This document shows, piece by piece, positions 13,992 to 22,368 of a stretch of DNA of 34,276 bases. Positions within the stretch are counted from its first letter, which is position 1. The number at the start of each line of letters is the position of its first letter. The notes under the pieces are model-generated. The model searched no databases, was not told the origin of the DNA, and was given only the letters and a program-made list of their open reading frames with translations. The position numbers were made by a program, and so were the translations under genes. The DNA lies in the NCBI GenBank assembly GCA_022794295.1, contig JAAWEO010000003.1, positions 1 through 34,276 of the forward strand. Direction: 5' to 3'. This DNA comes from Angelakisella sp. Lineage in GTDB: Bacteria > Bacillota > Clostridia > Oscillospirales > Ruminococcaceae.

Positions 13992-15065
13992 TTATGTTAC
14001 AGGGAACGGTCCCGCTGCCGCCTCCAGGAGGGGGCTGGACCAATCGGTCTCATAGTCCCCCCGGCACTGTTCCGAGCAGAGAAAAAGGCGGTCTCCCCTT
14101 TTGCAGGTCAGGGGGGCCAGGTCAAGGACCGCCTCCCCGTCCGGACATTCCGGCGCGGCCAGGGTCCGGCAGTGGCGCACGGTCCCCTTTTCACTGGCGA
14201 TAATGGCGGTAATCCTCTCCCCCGGGCCGGTCCGGGCGTTCCGGTAGGGGATGGTGAGAAGGCTGCCGGTTTGGGTCACCGGACCCACGGCAAAGTCCTT
14301 CCGGCTGTGGTCCAGGAGGGTCAGCTTCCAGCCGCCGGTGACCGGAGTGGTAAAGAGCACCCGGCCGGGGTCCAGGTTCACCGCCGGGCGGGCATACTGG
14401 CGGCTGTCGCTGGCGGCCAGCTGAAGCCCGCCCCCCATGGTGATGCCCGCGGCGATCTCCGCCTGGCCCCTGTAGTTCCGGGTCCCGCGATAGGAGCGGG
14501 TCCACCAATGCTTTTCCACATACTTCTGCTTGTTCTTGAAGCCGTAGCCCTCGTTTTCCGCCTCCTGGGCGGAAAGGAAAAACACCCGGTCCCCCTCCAG
14601 GATGCCGGGGGCGGCCGGGATGGGGCAGGAGGACCAGCCCACCGGGGGATATTCCCTGTCGCTTTTGCTGGTGTAAAGGAGAGCGTCCCGCTCCGGGGGG
14701 GAAAGGCAGTCCTCCAGAAAGCGGCCGCACCACCGGCGGGCGGCGCTCTGCCGCCAAAGGGCGGCGGGGTCCTCGGTTTCCGGCTCGGTGTCCTCCTCGT
14801 AGAAGCGAAGGTCAAAGTTCTTTTCGATGCCCCCCTGGAAACGGGTCCCCAAAAGGACCTGGGTCACAAGGAGCAGGGCGGAGCCGGTGTGAGGCTCCCC
14901 GGCGGCGGTTTGGTATTCCCCGCCGTTTCCCTCCCGGGAGAGGACCCGCCAGGGGATGGGGTCTCCGTTGGCGGTGCCCATCCACAGGTCATCCCGGGGG
15001 CGTTTTCCCGGGACGGCAAGGGCGGCGGCGCCCAGGGTCATGGCAGGCGGTCTTTGAAACAGCAT
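13992..15065 (-). CDS. DUF6273-like protein
   Basis: A 357-residue protein with GGAAGGAG 6 nt before its ATG. The N-terminal two-thirds fit the DUF6273 pattern as I know it: PIPWRVLSREGN at the start, a run of LLLVTQVLLGTRF, then tryptophan-rich ARRWCGRFLEDCLSPPERDAL, and VFFLSAQEAENEGYGF before a Trp/Arg-rich WWTRSYRG. The rest is beta-rich without a clear family. There is no signal peptide despite relatives often being extracellular. It lies 25 nt after the 15091 gene, downstream of murJ. Function unknown. Confidence 0.75.
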   Translation of the reverse strand: MLFQRPPAMTLGAAALAVPGKRPRDDLWMGTANGDPIPWRVLSREGNGGEYQTAAGEPHTGSALLLVTQVLLGTRFQGGIEKNFDLRFYEEDTEPETEDPAALWRQSAARRWCGRFLEDCLSPPERDALLYTSKSDREYPPVGWSSCPIPAAPGILEGDRVFFLSAQEAENEGYGFKNKQKYVEKHWWTRSYRGTRNYRGQAEIAAGITMGGGLQLAASDSRQYARPAVNLDPGRVLFTTPVTGGWKLTLLDHSRKDFAVGPVTQTGSLLTIPYRNARTGPGERITAIIASEKGTVRHCRTLAAPECPDGEAVLDLAPLTCKRGDRLFLCSEQCRGDYETDWSSPLLEAAAGPFPVT

Positions 15066-15090
15066 GGCGTTCTCCTTCCTTGATAGATCG

Positions 15091-15552
15091 CTAAAACAGG
15101 CAGACCTGCCTTTCGGTCGGGGAAAAAGATGACGGGGTGAGTTCCGGCAGCTCCTCCCAGATCATCGGGGGGATCCCGTCGGGGAACTGGATGAGGCTGT
15201 TTTCGTGGTGGCCGCGCATGGCGCTGGGGGAGGGCTGGATGCGAAAGGCGGTAAAAAAGCACAGAACCTTGGAGCGGCAGGCCTGCACCGAATCCAGCAG
15301 GAGCCGGGATTGCTCCATCAAGGCGATGTGGTGGTATTCCTGCCCCATGGGGATCTCGCTTTCCGCGTAGGAATGGTGAAAATACAGGCTGTTTTCCGCC
15401 GACCGGCAATTCCGGAAAACCTCACAGGCGGCGGGAAAGAAGACGCCGTATCGGGCGATGTTTTCCTCCATATCCGGGAGCAGCGTATCCTGGACAAACT
15501 GCTGCGGGTACCGGCCCAACAGGATTAAGCGGTTTTCTTCCTTCATCGTCAT
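15091..15552 (-). CDS. Hypothetical protein
   Basis: A 153-residue soluble protein that I do not recognise. It is rich in His, Tyr and Phe (YFHHSYAESEIPMGQEYHH) and has four cysteines. Base composition is a little more AT-rich than murJ next to it. Starts GTG 15555, ATG 15552 and ATG 15546 are all in frame; only a weak GGGGTG site is near, so the exact start is uncertain. It sits 9 nt from the murJ stop and 25 nt from the DUF6273-like gene, suggesting the two unknowns are cotranscribed with murJ and may act together. Confidence 0.6.
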   Translation of the reverse strand: MTMKEENRLILLGRYPQQFVQDTLLPDMEENIARYGVFFPAACEVFRNCRSAENSLYFHHSYAESEIPMGQEYHHIALMEQSRLLLDSVQACRSKVLCFFTAFRIQPSPSAMRGHHENSLIQFPDGIPPMIWEELPELTPSSFSPTERQVCLF

Positions 15553-15561
15553 CACCCCGGT

Positions 15562-17100
15562 TCAGGACGGCATGAACCGTTCCAGGAGGCCCACCACCAG
15601 CACCCCCATCTCCCGGGTGCGCAGAAGGACGTTGAGCAGGGCATACACCAGGGCGCCGGTGAAGGCGGCCAGGAAGAAGGAAACGGCCACCGACTCCAGC
15701 TGCCGGTACAAAAGCCCGTAAAGGGGGTAGGCGGTCAGGCACATCCCCGCCGTAGCCAGGGACATCTTCACCAGGCTGGCAAAGATGCGCCCCAGGCCCA
15801 GGGGGCCAATGCGCTGGCGGAGAATGAGAAGGAGCATCACCAGGGTGATCCCCCCGGAGATGGTGGTAGCCAGGGCCAGGCCCTTGTGAGCCATGGGCTC
15901 AATAAGCAGCAGGTTCAGGCCGATGTTGATGAAGATGGCAAGGATGGAATTGACGGTGGGGGTGACGGTGTCCTCGATGGCGTAAAAGAGGTTGAGGGTC
16001 ACCTCCTTGATGCTGAAAAAGATCAGGCCGATGGAGTAGAAGGCCACCACCTCGGCGGTGCGCTGGGTGTCGTAGGCGGTAAAGGCCCCCCGCTGGAACA
16101 GCATCTCCACGATCTGCCTGGAAAAGAGGATGACCCCGGCGGAGATGGGCAGCACCATCAGGGACATAAGGCCCACACTGCGGGCAAAGGTACGCTTGAG
16201 CTTTCGGGTGCTTTTCATGGCGGAAAGGCGGCTCATTTGGGGGAAAACGGCGGTGGTCACCGAAATGACGAACACCGCTGTGACAAAGCCCACCACCCGG
16301 TTGCCGTAGCTGAGGGCGGAGACGCTCCCCTCCGGCAGAAGGGAGGCGATGGTCCTGTCGATCATGGTGTTCAGCTCGGTGATGGCCTTGCCCAGAAAGA
16401 TGGGGATAACGGTGAGCACCAGGCGGCGGATCTCCGGGGTGCCGAAGTCGAAGGAGGGGCGATAGGAAAAGTGGTGCCGTTTGGAGGCCAGGTAGAGCAT
16501 CAGGAAGGAGGCGAAGTACCCGGCCACCACCCCCCAGCCCAGAACAGACTGGCCGTGCTCCACCGAAAGGAACATAGAGGCGATCACGCAGATATTCAGG
16601 GGAACGCTTACCATGCCCACGGCAAAGTAGCTGCCGTGGAGCTGGAGGAACCCCTGAAGGATAAAGTAGACCCCAATAAAGACCAGGGAGAGGATGATCA
16701 CCTGGGCCAGGGCAACGGCGATCTCCAGGGCCTCCCCCTCGAAGCCCATGGCGAACAGCTTGACAATGGGCCTTTTCAGCAGCTGGAACACCCCGGTGAT
16801 CACCAGGGAGATCAGGATCACCATGGTGATCACCGTGTCGGTAAAGCCCCGCAGGCGCCTGGGGTTTTCCTGGCGGATACGGGAATAGCTGGAGATGTAG
16901 CTGGTGAGCATGGCCGAGCCGATCCCTGCAAAGATGATGGTGGGGATAGAGAAGGCCACGAAGTAGGCGTCGCTTACCGGGCTGGCCCCGTAGACATAGG
17001 CCAGGGACATCTCCCGGCCGAAGCCCAGGGCCTTGGCAAAGGCGGTGGTAAAGATCAGGATAACTGTATAGGAGGCGGTGCTGCCTCTTTTTTTTGCCAC
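15562..17100 (-). CDS. murJ: Lipid II flippase MurJ (MviN family)
   Basis: Moves lipid-linked peptidoglycan precursor across the cytoplasmic membrane. The 512-residue product has the expected string of about 14 hydrophobic segments and the family N-terminus TAFAKALGFGREMSLAYVYGAS with the conserved Arg, followed by DAYFVAFSIPTIIF. Charged residues within membrane segments are retained (for example ITELNTMIDRTIAS). GTG at 17100 is chosen because AAGGAGG then has a 10-nt spacing; TTG at 17106 would be too close to that site. It follows lepB by 46 nt and is probably cotranscribed with it. Confidence 0.94.
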   Translation of the reverse strand: MAKKRGSTASYTVILIFTTAFAKALGFGREMSLAYVYGASPVSDAYFVAFSIPTIIFAGIGSAMLTSYISSYSRIRQENPRRLRGFTDTVITMVILISLVITGVFQLLKRPIVKLFAMGFEGEALEIAVALAQVIILSLVFIGVYFILQGFLQLHGSYFAVGMVSVPLNICVIASMFLSVEHGQSVLGWGVVAGYFASFLMLYLASKRHHFSYRPSFDFGTPEIRRLVLTVIPIFLGKAITELNTMIDRTIASLLPEGSVSALSYGNRVVGFVTAVFVISVTTAVFPQMSRLSAMKSTRKLKRTFARSVGLMSLMVLPISAGVILFSRQIVEMLFQRGAFTAYDTQRTAEVVAFYSIGLIFFSIKEVTLNLFYAIEDTVTPTVNSILAIFINIGLNLLLIEPMAHKGLALATTISGGITLVMLLLILRQRIGPLGLGRIFASLVKMSLATAGMCLTAYPLYGLLYRQLESVAVSFFLAAFTGALVYALLNVLLRTREMGVLVVGLLERFMPS

Positions 17101-17146
17101 CGGCAACCCGCCTCCTTGCTCTTACGTTATCGTGAAAGGCCCTGGG

Positions 17147-17743
17147 CTAATGGAGCACCCCGAAATTCTTCACCGGCCAGAGGGTGAACCGGGCCTTGCC
17201 GGTGATCTTTTCCCCGGGGATATAGGGCTGCTCCCACATCCGGGCGTCATTGGAGCCTGCGCGGTTGTCCCCCAGGAACAGGTAGTGGCCCTCCGGGACC
17301 TGGAACTCGGCGGAGCGGGCGGAGGGGTAAAAGACATAGTCCTCCTCCACGGGCTCCCCGTTCAGGGTCATCCTGCCCCGGGAATCCAGCACGATGTGGT
17401 CCCCCGGAAGACCCACCAGGCGCTTGACCAGGGTCAGGTCCAGCTCGTCCGATTCAAAGACCACAATGTCCCCCCGCTGGAGGTTTTCCGGCTGGTGGAC
17501 CCGGGTGGCAAACAGAACGCTGGCCTTGTCGATGGTGGGGAGCATGGAGCCGCTGGGCACAATGACAAAAAAGAAAAGAAACCGGATGACAAAAAGAAGG
17601 ACCAGGATCTCCAGCCCGAAGGGGACGACCCACTCCCGCACAAATTTGCGGAGCCTTTTTCTGCGCAGCTCCCCGGTGGTCTCCCACACCAGTTCCTCCG
17701 AGGGGTTCTTCGGCTGTTGGTTTTCCATTCGTTCCTGTTCCAT
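17147..17743 (-). CDS. lepB: Signal peptidase I
   Basis: Membrane-anchored serine peptidase that removes signal peptides from exported proteins. The 198-residue product has one N-terminal membrane anchor (about residues 40-62), catalytic Ser66 in VPSGSMLPT and general-base Lys107 in LVKRLVGLPGDH. Box E is GDNRAGSNDARMW, with a variant of the usual GDN-SxDSR. ATG at 17743 has GGGAGG 9 nt upstream; the open frame extends upstream across the leader. It has its own promoter and an unusual palindrome in its leader. The lipoproteins in this window would use signal peptidase II, not this enzyme. Confidence 0.95.
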   Translation of the reverse strand: MEQERMENQQPKNPSEELVWETTGELRRKRLRKFVREWVVPFGLEILVLLFVIRFLFFFVIVPSGSMLPTIDKASVLFATRVHQPENLQRGDIVVFESDELDLTLVKRLVGLPGDHIVLDSRGRMTLNGEPVEEDYVFYPSARSAEFQVPEGHYLFLGDNRAGSNDARMWEQPYIPGEKITGKARFTLWPVKNFGVLH

Positions 17744-17768
17744 TGGCGGCTGCCTCCCTGTTGATATT

Positions 17769-17800
17769 CCGGGAAATATTTCCCGGGGAATCTTTCCCAT
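17769..17800. promoter_or_regulatory. Paired palindromes in the lepB leader, possible operator
   Basis: CCGGGAAATATTTCCCGG (17769-17786) is an 18-bp perfect palindrome. Right next to it GGGAA-TCT-TTCCC (17786-17798) is a second dyad with the same GGGAA/TTCCC half-sites. Both sit just downstream of the lepB promoter, where a repressor could block transcription. No binding protein is identifiable. Confidence 0.5.
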
Positions 17801-17808
17801 GGTTCTTT

Positions 17809-17837
17809 ATTATACCCGATTCCGGCCCCGGGTACAA
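17809..17837 (-). promoter_or_regulatory. lepB-murJ promoter
   Basis: Minus strand: TTGTAC (17837-17832), 17-nt spacer, perfect TATAAT (17814-17809). The -35 abuts the deoB terminator. Confidence 0.75.
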
Positions 17838-17876
17838 GTAAAAGTTCCGCCCGGGATCAAAAAGTCCGGGCGGAAC
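17838..17876 (-). terminator. deoB terminator
   Basis: Minus strand: GTTCCGCCCGG, 11-nt loop, CCGGGCGGAAC (perfect 11-bp stem) followed by TTTTACTT. It begins 15 nt after the deoB stop. Confidence 0.85.
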
Positions 17877-17891
17877 CAGCTGGCGGGCAGA

Positions 17892-19070
17892 TTATTTCAT
17901 GATCTCGGAAAGGAAGCTCGTCCCCATCCCCTCTGTCCTGACACCCAGGTAATCGGCAACGGTGGCGGCAATGTGGGCGTAGGTATCCCGGGTGCCCAGG
18001 TTGGCCCCGGCCCGGATCCCCCGTCCCCAGGCCACCATGGGCACATGCTCCCGGGAGTGGTCGGTGCTGGGGGTGGAGGGGTCACAGCCGTGGTCGGCGG
18101 TGATGATCAGCAGGTCCTCCTCCCGGAGAAGGGGCATCAGCTCCCCCAGCTGGCGGTCAAACTCGGTGAGGGCGTTGGCGTAGCCGTCCACGTTGTTCCG
18201 GTGGCCGAAGACCATGTCAAAATCCACCAGGTTTACAAAGCAGAGGCCGTTAAAATCCCGCTGGGCATAGGCGAAGGTCTTTTCCATCCCGTCGGCGTTG
18301 GACTTGGTGCGGACATACTCGGTGATGCCCCTTCCGGCAAAGATGTCGTTGATCTTCCCCACCCCGATGCAGTCCAGGCCCGCGGCCGAAACGGCGTCCA
18401 GCAGGGTGGGGGCCGGGGGCTGGAGGGAGTAGTCATGGCGGTTGGCGGTGCGGGTAAAATCGGGAAAGGTCCCCACAAAGGGCCGGGCGATGACCCGCCC
18501 CACCCCGTGCTCCCCGGTGAGCAGCTCCCGGGCGATCTCGCAGCAGCGGTACAGCTCCGGGACCGGGACCACCTCCTCGTGGGCGGCGATCTGAAAGACG
18601 CTGTCGGCGGAGGTATAGACGATCAGCTTCCCTGTCTCCATATGCTCCCGGCCGTAGTCCACCAGCAGCTGGGTGCCGGAGTAGGGCCTGTTGCAAAGGT
18701 ACCCCCGGCCGGTGCGTCGGCAGAGCTCCTCCAGGAGCTCCTGGGGAAAGCCCTCCGGGTAGGTGGGAAGGGGCTTTGGGGAAATGACCCCGGAGATCTC
18801 CCAGTGGCCGATGGTGGTGTCCTTCCCCTTGGAGGCCTCCGCCAGGCGGGCCACCGCCCCAGCGGGGCGCTCCACCGGGGTGCCGCAGCCCACCCCCTCT
18901 ATGTTGAAGATCCCCAGCTCCCGCAGGTTGGGGATGTCCAGCTTCTCCGACCGGGTGCAGGCAGCCAGGGTGTTGCTTCCGGCGTCCCCGTATTCGGCGG
19001 AGTCGGGCATCTCCCCGATCCCCACACTGTCCAGAACAATAAGAAACACTCGGCGGTCCTTAACGCCCAT
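17892..19070 (-). CDS. deoB: Phosphopentomutase
   Basis: Interconverts (deoxy)ribose 1-phosphate and 5-phosphate, linking nucleoside breakdown to the pentose phosphate pathway. The 392-residue product is of the alkaline phosphatase superfamily, with metal ligands in IVLDSVGIGEMPDSAEYGD at the N-terminus and in ITADHGCDPSTPSTDHSREH near the C-terminus. FVNLVDFDMVFGHR and GHWEISG are further DeoB motifs. The ATG at 19070 follows AGGAAGGG. It is divergent from the nucleoside uptake operon at 19569, with which it makes functional sense. The GC-rich leader can fold and ends in a short CGGC-AAA-GCCG-TTTT hairpin, a possible attenuator. Confidence 0.96.
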   Translation of the reverse strand: MGVKDRRVFLIVLDSVGIGEMPDSAEYGDAGSNTLAACTRSEKLDIPNLRELGIFNIEGVGCGTPVERPAGAVARLAEASKGKDTTIGHWEISGVISPKPLPTYPEGFPQELLEELCRRTGRGYLCNRPYSGTQLLVDYGREHMETGKLIVYTSADSVFQIAAHEEVVPVPELYRCCEIARELLTGEHGVGRVIARPFVGTFPDFTRTANRHDYSLQPPAPTLLDAVSAAGLDCIGVGKINDIFAGRGITEYVRTKSNADGMEKTFAYAQRDFNGLCFVNLVDFDMVFGHRNNVDGYANALTEFDRQLGELMPLLREEDLLIITADHGCDPSTPSTDHSREHVPMVAWGRGIRAGANLGTRDTYAHIAATVADYLGVRTEGMGTSFLSEIMK

Positions 19071-19185
19071 TCACGTTCCCTTCCTTTCATGATCAAATAG
19101 ACCTGACGTACAAAACGGCTTTGCCGGCCGCCTTCCCCGGGGGACGGGGGGCGGGACCCTTTTGTGCAGCCGCTTATTCAGAAGC

Positions 19186-19214
19186 ATTTTACCACACCGG
19201 GCGGGATTTTTCCA
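19186..19214 (-). promoter_or_regulatory. Candidate deoB promoter
   Basis: Minus strand: TGGAAA (19214-19209), 17-nt spacer ending in TGG, then TAAAAT (19191-19186), giving an extended -10. Moderate match. Confidence 0.4.
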
Positions 19215-19417
19215 GGCCGGAGGCAAATTTTTGTACAAGCTATACATTTGTCCCACTATAGTATTGTGGGAAGTGCCAAAATTACCTTCTGATCTTCCGG
19301 CGGGCCAACGGGAAAAGGCGGCAAAAATCCCCTGGTTTCCGGCCAGACATCTAATAAATAGCAACAGTTTTCTTCTTCCCTTTCTGTAAAAAACAGGCTT
19401 TTTGACGAAAGTGGTGA

Positions 19418-19446
19418 TTGACAGACGGGAGAAAGAAGGGTAAAAT
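19418..19446 (+). promoter_or_regulatory. Promoter of the nucleoside importer operon
   Basis: TTGACA (19418-19423), 17-nt spacer, TAAAAT (19441-19446). Consensus -35 and near-consensus -10, about 120 nt upstream of the start codon. Confidence 0.8.
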
Positions 19447-19568
19447 AATAGTGTTCCCAGAAGGGGAGATTTTATTCCATTCCCTTCCCCCCTTTTGTAC
19501 GGACAAAATGAGCGGGCCCGGCCCCCTTTGAGGGAGAACGGTCCGCGAAGCTGAAAGGGAGAAAAAAC

Positions 19569-20681
19569 ATGAAGAAAAAGTATCTTTCTATCCTTCTCGC
19601 CGCCCTGATGGTCCTTACCCTGATGGCGGGCTGCGGCGGCGGCAATGGCGCCAACAGTGGCAGCAATGGCGGCGAAGGCGGCCCCCTGAAGGTCGCCAAC
19701 ATCGTCAACGGCAACCTGGGGGACAAGTCCTTCTTCGATTCCTGCGAGGCCGGCCTGAAGAAGCTCCAGGACGAAGGTCTTATCACCTACAAAACCTTTG
19801 AGCTGGGGGCCACCGACGCCGACCAGCCCAAGTGGGTCTCCACCCTGGACGAGCTTTCCGCCGACGGCGAGTATGACCTCATCGTCTGCGGCACCTACCA
19901 GATGGACGCCTACCTGAACGATTGCGCCGCAAAATACCCCGATCAGAAGTATTTCATCTACGACGCCGAGGTGGCCCAGCCCAACGTAGCCAGCATCACC
20001 TTTAAGCAGAACGACCTGGGCTACCTGGTGGGCACCGCCGCCGCTCTCATGACCTCCTCCGATATGGAGAAGATCAACCCCGAGAAGGTCATCGGCTTTG
20101 TGGGCGGCGAGGACGGTCCCGTTATCAACGACTTCCTGGTCGGCTTCATCCAGGGTGCCCAGGCGGCCGACCCCGAGGTAAAGATCGACAGCCAGTACGT
20201 GGGTAACTTCTACGACACCGGCAGGGGCAAGGAGATCGCCAATGTTATGGTGAATAACAAGTGTGATGTGATCTGGGGCGTTGCCGGCGGCGCCGGCAAC
20301 GGGGCGGCTGAAGCCGCCGCCGAGCACGGCATTTGGTTCATCGGCGTCGACTCCGACCAGGAGGCCACCTTCTCCGCTTCCCAGCCCCAGATGGCCGCTG
20401 CCACCATCTTCTCCGGCCTGAAGAACTGCGGCGACGGCATCATCTACATGGTGGACCAGCTTAACGCCGGTACCATCCAGTGGGGCAAGACCACCCAGCT
20501 GGGTATTGCCGAGGGCGGCGTTGGCCTGACCAGCGGCGGCAACTTCCAGAAGCTCCCCGACAACATCAAAAAGGCCCTGGACGAGGTCGCCCCCAAGGTC
20601 ACCTCCGGCGAGATCAAGGTGGACACCGCCTTTGACGAGTCCTTTGACGTTAAGGGTCTGCGCGATTCCGTCCGTCCCTGA
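19569..20681 (+). CDS. BMP-family nucleoside-binding lipoprotein
   Basis: Substrate-binding component of a nucleoside ABC importer, anchored outside the membrane. Signal peptide MKKKYLSILLAALMVLTLMAGC with lipobox Cys22, a Gly/Ser/Asn linker, then the basic-membrane-protein/PnrA fold: NLGDKSFFDSCEAGLKKL, IVCGTYQMDAYLND, IGFVGGEDGPVINDFLVGF and WFIGVDSDQEATF. The 370 residues are a normal length. The family binds purine (and some pyrimidine) nucleosides; the exact ligand cannot be read off, though the hydrolases downstream fit nucleosides. It heads the operon and is followed by a terminator-like hairpin, which would let the binding protein be made in excess. Confidence 0.93.
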   Translation: MKKKYLSILLAALMVLTLMAGCGGGNGANSGSNGGEGGPLKVANIVNGNLGDKSFFDSCEAGLKKLQDEGLITYKTFELGATDADQPKWVSTLDELSADGEYDLIVCGTYQMDAYLNDCAAKYPDQKYFIYDAEVAQPNVASITFKQNDLGYLVGTAAALMTSSDMEKINPEKVIGFVGGEDGPVINDFLVGFIQGAQAADPEVKIDSQYVGNFYDTGRGKEIANVMVNNKCDVIWGVAGGAGNGAAEAAAEHGIWFIGVDSDQEATFSASQPQMAAATIFSGLKNCGDGIIYMVDQLNAGTIQWGKTTQLGIAEGGVGLTSGGNFQKLPDNIKKALDEVAPKVTSGEIKVDTAFDESFDVKGLRDSVRP

Positions 20682-20717
20682 CCGTCCAGCAGGCACTGAC
20701 ACAGGCTGAAAAAACGC

Positions 20718-20752
20718 GGGGGGAGCCGTCGCTGTGCGGCTCTCCCCTTTTT
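20718..20752 (+). terminator. Partial terminator after the binding-protein gene
   Basis: GGGG(G)GAGCCG, loop TCGCTGTG, CGGCTCTCCCC, then TTTTT. It lies within the operon, 56 nt before the ATPase start, so it probably attenuates rather than ends transcription; no new promoter is obvious after it. Confidence 0.8.
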
Positions 20753-20808
20753 CAAAAACCCCCGCCTGCGGGCGGGCAAAACCGGGTTTGAGAGGAGGAA
20801 GCGATTCT

Positions 20809-22368
20809 ATGGAGGATACCATCCTTGCCGTTCAGATGAAGGGGATCACCAAGGTCTACCCCAACGGCATCGCGGCAAACCAAGGCGTCGACTTCAACGT
20901 TCGCAGGGGCGAGATCCACGCCCTGATGGGGGAAAACGGCGCGGGCAAATCCACACTGATGAAAATGCTGTTCGGGCTGGAGCAGCCCACCGAGGGGGAG
21001 ATCGTCATCAACGGGGAGACGGTGAGCCTCACCTCCCCCACCGTGGCCATCTCCAAGGGGATCGGGATGGTCCACCAGCACTTTATGCTGGTGCCCTCCC
21101 TGACGGTGGCGGAAAACATCGTCCTGGGCATGGAGCCCACCAGGGGGATGTTCATCGACTACGCCGAGGCGGTGCGCATCACCGAGGAATTTTCCCAGCG
21201 GTACAACCTCCATGTGGAGCCCCACGCCAAGGTGATGGATATCCCCGTGGGGATGAAGCAGAAGGTGGAGATCCTCAAGGCCCTGGTCCGGGGGGCCAAG
21301 ATCCTGATCCTGGACGAGCCCACCGCCGTGCTCACCAGCCAGGAGACCGCCGAGCTCTTTAAGGAGCTGATCCACTTTAAGGAGCAGGGGCACACTATTA
21401 TCTTCATCTCCCACAAGCTAAAGGAGATCAAGCAGATCACCGACCGCATGACCATTATGCGGGGCGGCAAATCCATGGGGGTTTTTAACACCGCCGATGT
21501 TTCGGAGCAGGATATCTCCCGCCTGATGGTGGGCCGTGACGTGGTGCTGAAGGTGGAAAAGGAAAAGGCCCAGCCCACGGACACCGTCCTGCGGGTGGAG
21601 GACATCCACTACGAAAACGAGTACGGCAAGAAGATGCTCAACGGGGTCTCCTTCACCGTCCGCCGTGGGGAGATCCTGGGCATTGCCGGGGTGGAGGGCA
21701 ACGGCCAGCGGGAGCTGGTGAGCATGCTCTTTGACATGGTCCCCCCGGACGCCGGGACCATCACTGTGGAGGGCCAGACCGTCACCGGGGCGGGCCAGCG
21801 GAGGATCCGGGACATGGGGGTCTCCCACATCCCCGAGGACCGGATGACCTACGGCGCGGCGGGCACCGCCTCCATTGAGGAGAACCTGATCTCTGACCGG
21901 TTTGAAAAGCCCGCCTTCCACAAGGGGGTCCTCTTTGACATGGAGGCCATCCACCGGGAGAGCGACCAGCTGATCCGGGACTACCTGATCCTTTGCCGCA
22001 GCGGCAAGCAGCAGGTGAAGATGCTCTCCGGCGGCAACATCCAGAAGGTGGTGGTGGCCCGGGAGTTCTCCTGCGGGCCCAAGCTGATCATCGCTGACCA
22101 GCCCACCCGGGGCATCGACGTGGGCGCCACCGAGTTCATCCGCCGGAAGCTGGTGGAGCTGAGCCGGGAGGGGGCCGCCGTGCTGCTGGTCTCCGCCGAC
22201 CTGAACGAGGTAATGGAGCTTTCCGACAGCCTGATGGTGTTCTGCGGCGGCGAGATCGCGGCCTACTTTGAAGACACCTCTGCCCTGACTGACGAGGAGA
22301 TGGGCGAGTATATGCTCGGCCTGAAGCGCCAGTCCCCGGAGGAGATAAGGAGGGCTTTCCATGAATAA
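20809..22368 (+). CDS. Nucleoside ABC transporter, double ATP-binding subunit
   Basis: Energises the importer on the cytoplasmic side. The 519-residue protein holds two ABC domains, as usual for nucleoside/ribose-type systems. Domain 1 has Walker A GENGAGKST (41-49), a degenerate signature IPVGMKQKVEILKAL and Walker B ILILDEPTAVLT. Domain 2 has a degenerate Walker A GVEGNGQREL, intact signature LSGGNIQKVVVAREF and LIIADQPTRGIDVGA. ATG at 20809 follows AGAGGAGG; the longer frame starts inside the terminator hairpin and is not credible. It overlaps the first permease by 8 nt. Equivalent to B. subtilis NupO (YufO). Confidence 0.94.
   Translation: MEDTILAVQMKGITKVYPNGIAANQGVDFNVRRGEIHALMGENGAGKSTLMKMLFGLEQPTEGEIVINGETVSLTSPTVAISKGIGMVHQHFMLVPSLTVAENIVLGMEPTRGMFIDYAEAVRITEEFSQRYNLHVEPHAKVMDIPVGMKQKVEILKALVRGAKILILDEPTAVLTSQETAELFKELIHFKEQGHTIIFISHKLKEIKQITDRMTIMRGGKSMGVFNTADVSEQDISRLMVGRDVVLKVEKEKAQPTDTVLRVEDIHYENEYGKKMLNGVSFTVRRGEILGIAGVEGNGQRELVSMLFDMVPPDAGTITVEGQTVTGAGQRRIRDMGVSHIPEDRMTYGAAGTASIEENLISDRFEKPAFHKGVLFDMEAIHRESDQLIRDYLILCRSGKQQVKMLSGGNIQKVVVAREFSCGPKLIIADQPTRGIDVGATEFIRRKLVELSREGAAVLLVSADLNEVMELSDSLMVFCGGEIAAYFEDTSALTDEEMGEYMLGLKRQSPEEIRRAFHE

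Larger units (their letters stand above)
19071..19568. other. Divergent regulatory region, deoB / nucleoside importer
   Basis: No gene is seen in these 498 bases. The region contains a candidate deoB promoter, a strong promoter for the importer, and an AT-rich stretch near 19230-19275 with dyads: TCCCAC/GTGGGA around ACTATAGT (19251-19271) and overlapping GTACAAGC/TATACA elements. The importer leader (about 120 nt) has a TTTTGT-ACGG-ACAAAA hairpin but not the conserved core of a purine riboswitch. Confidence 0.65.

Noticed and set aside
19447..19568. Purine riboswitch in the importer leader
   Set aside because: Expected from function, but the conserved core of the purine riboswitch (TATA...ATATGG and TTTCTACC-type segments) is not present; only a simple hairpin is visible.
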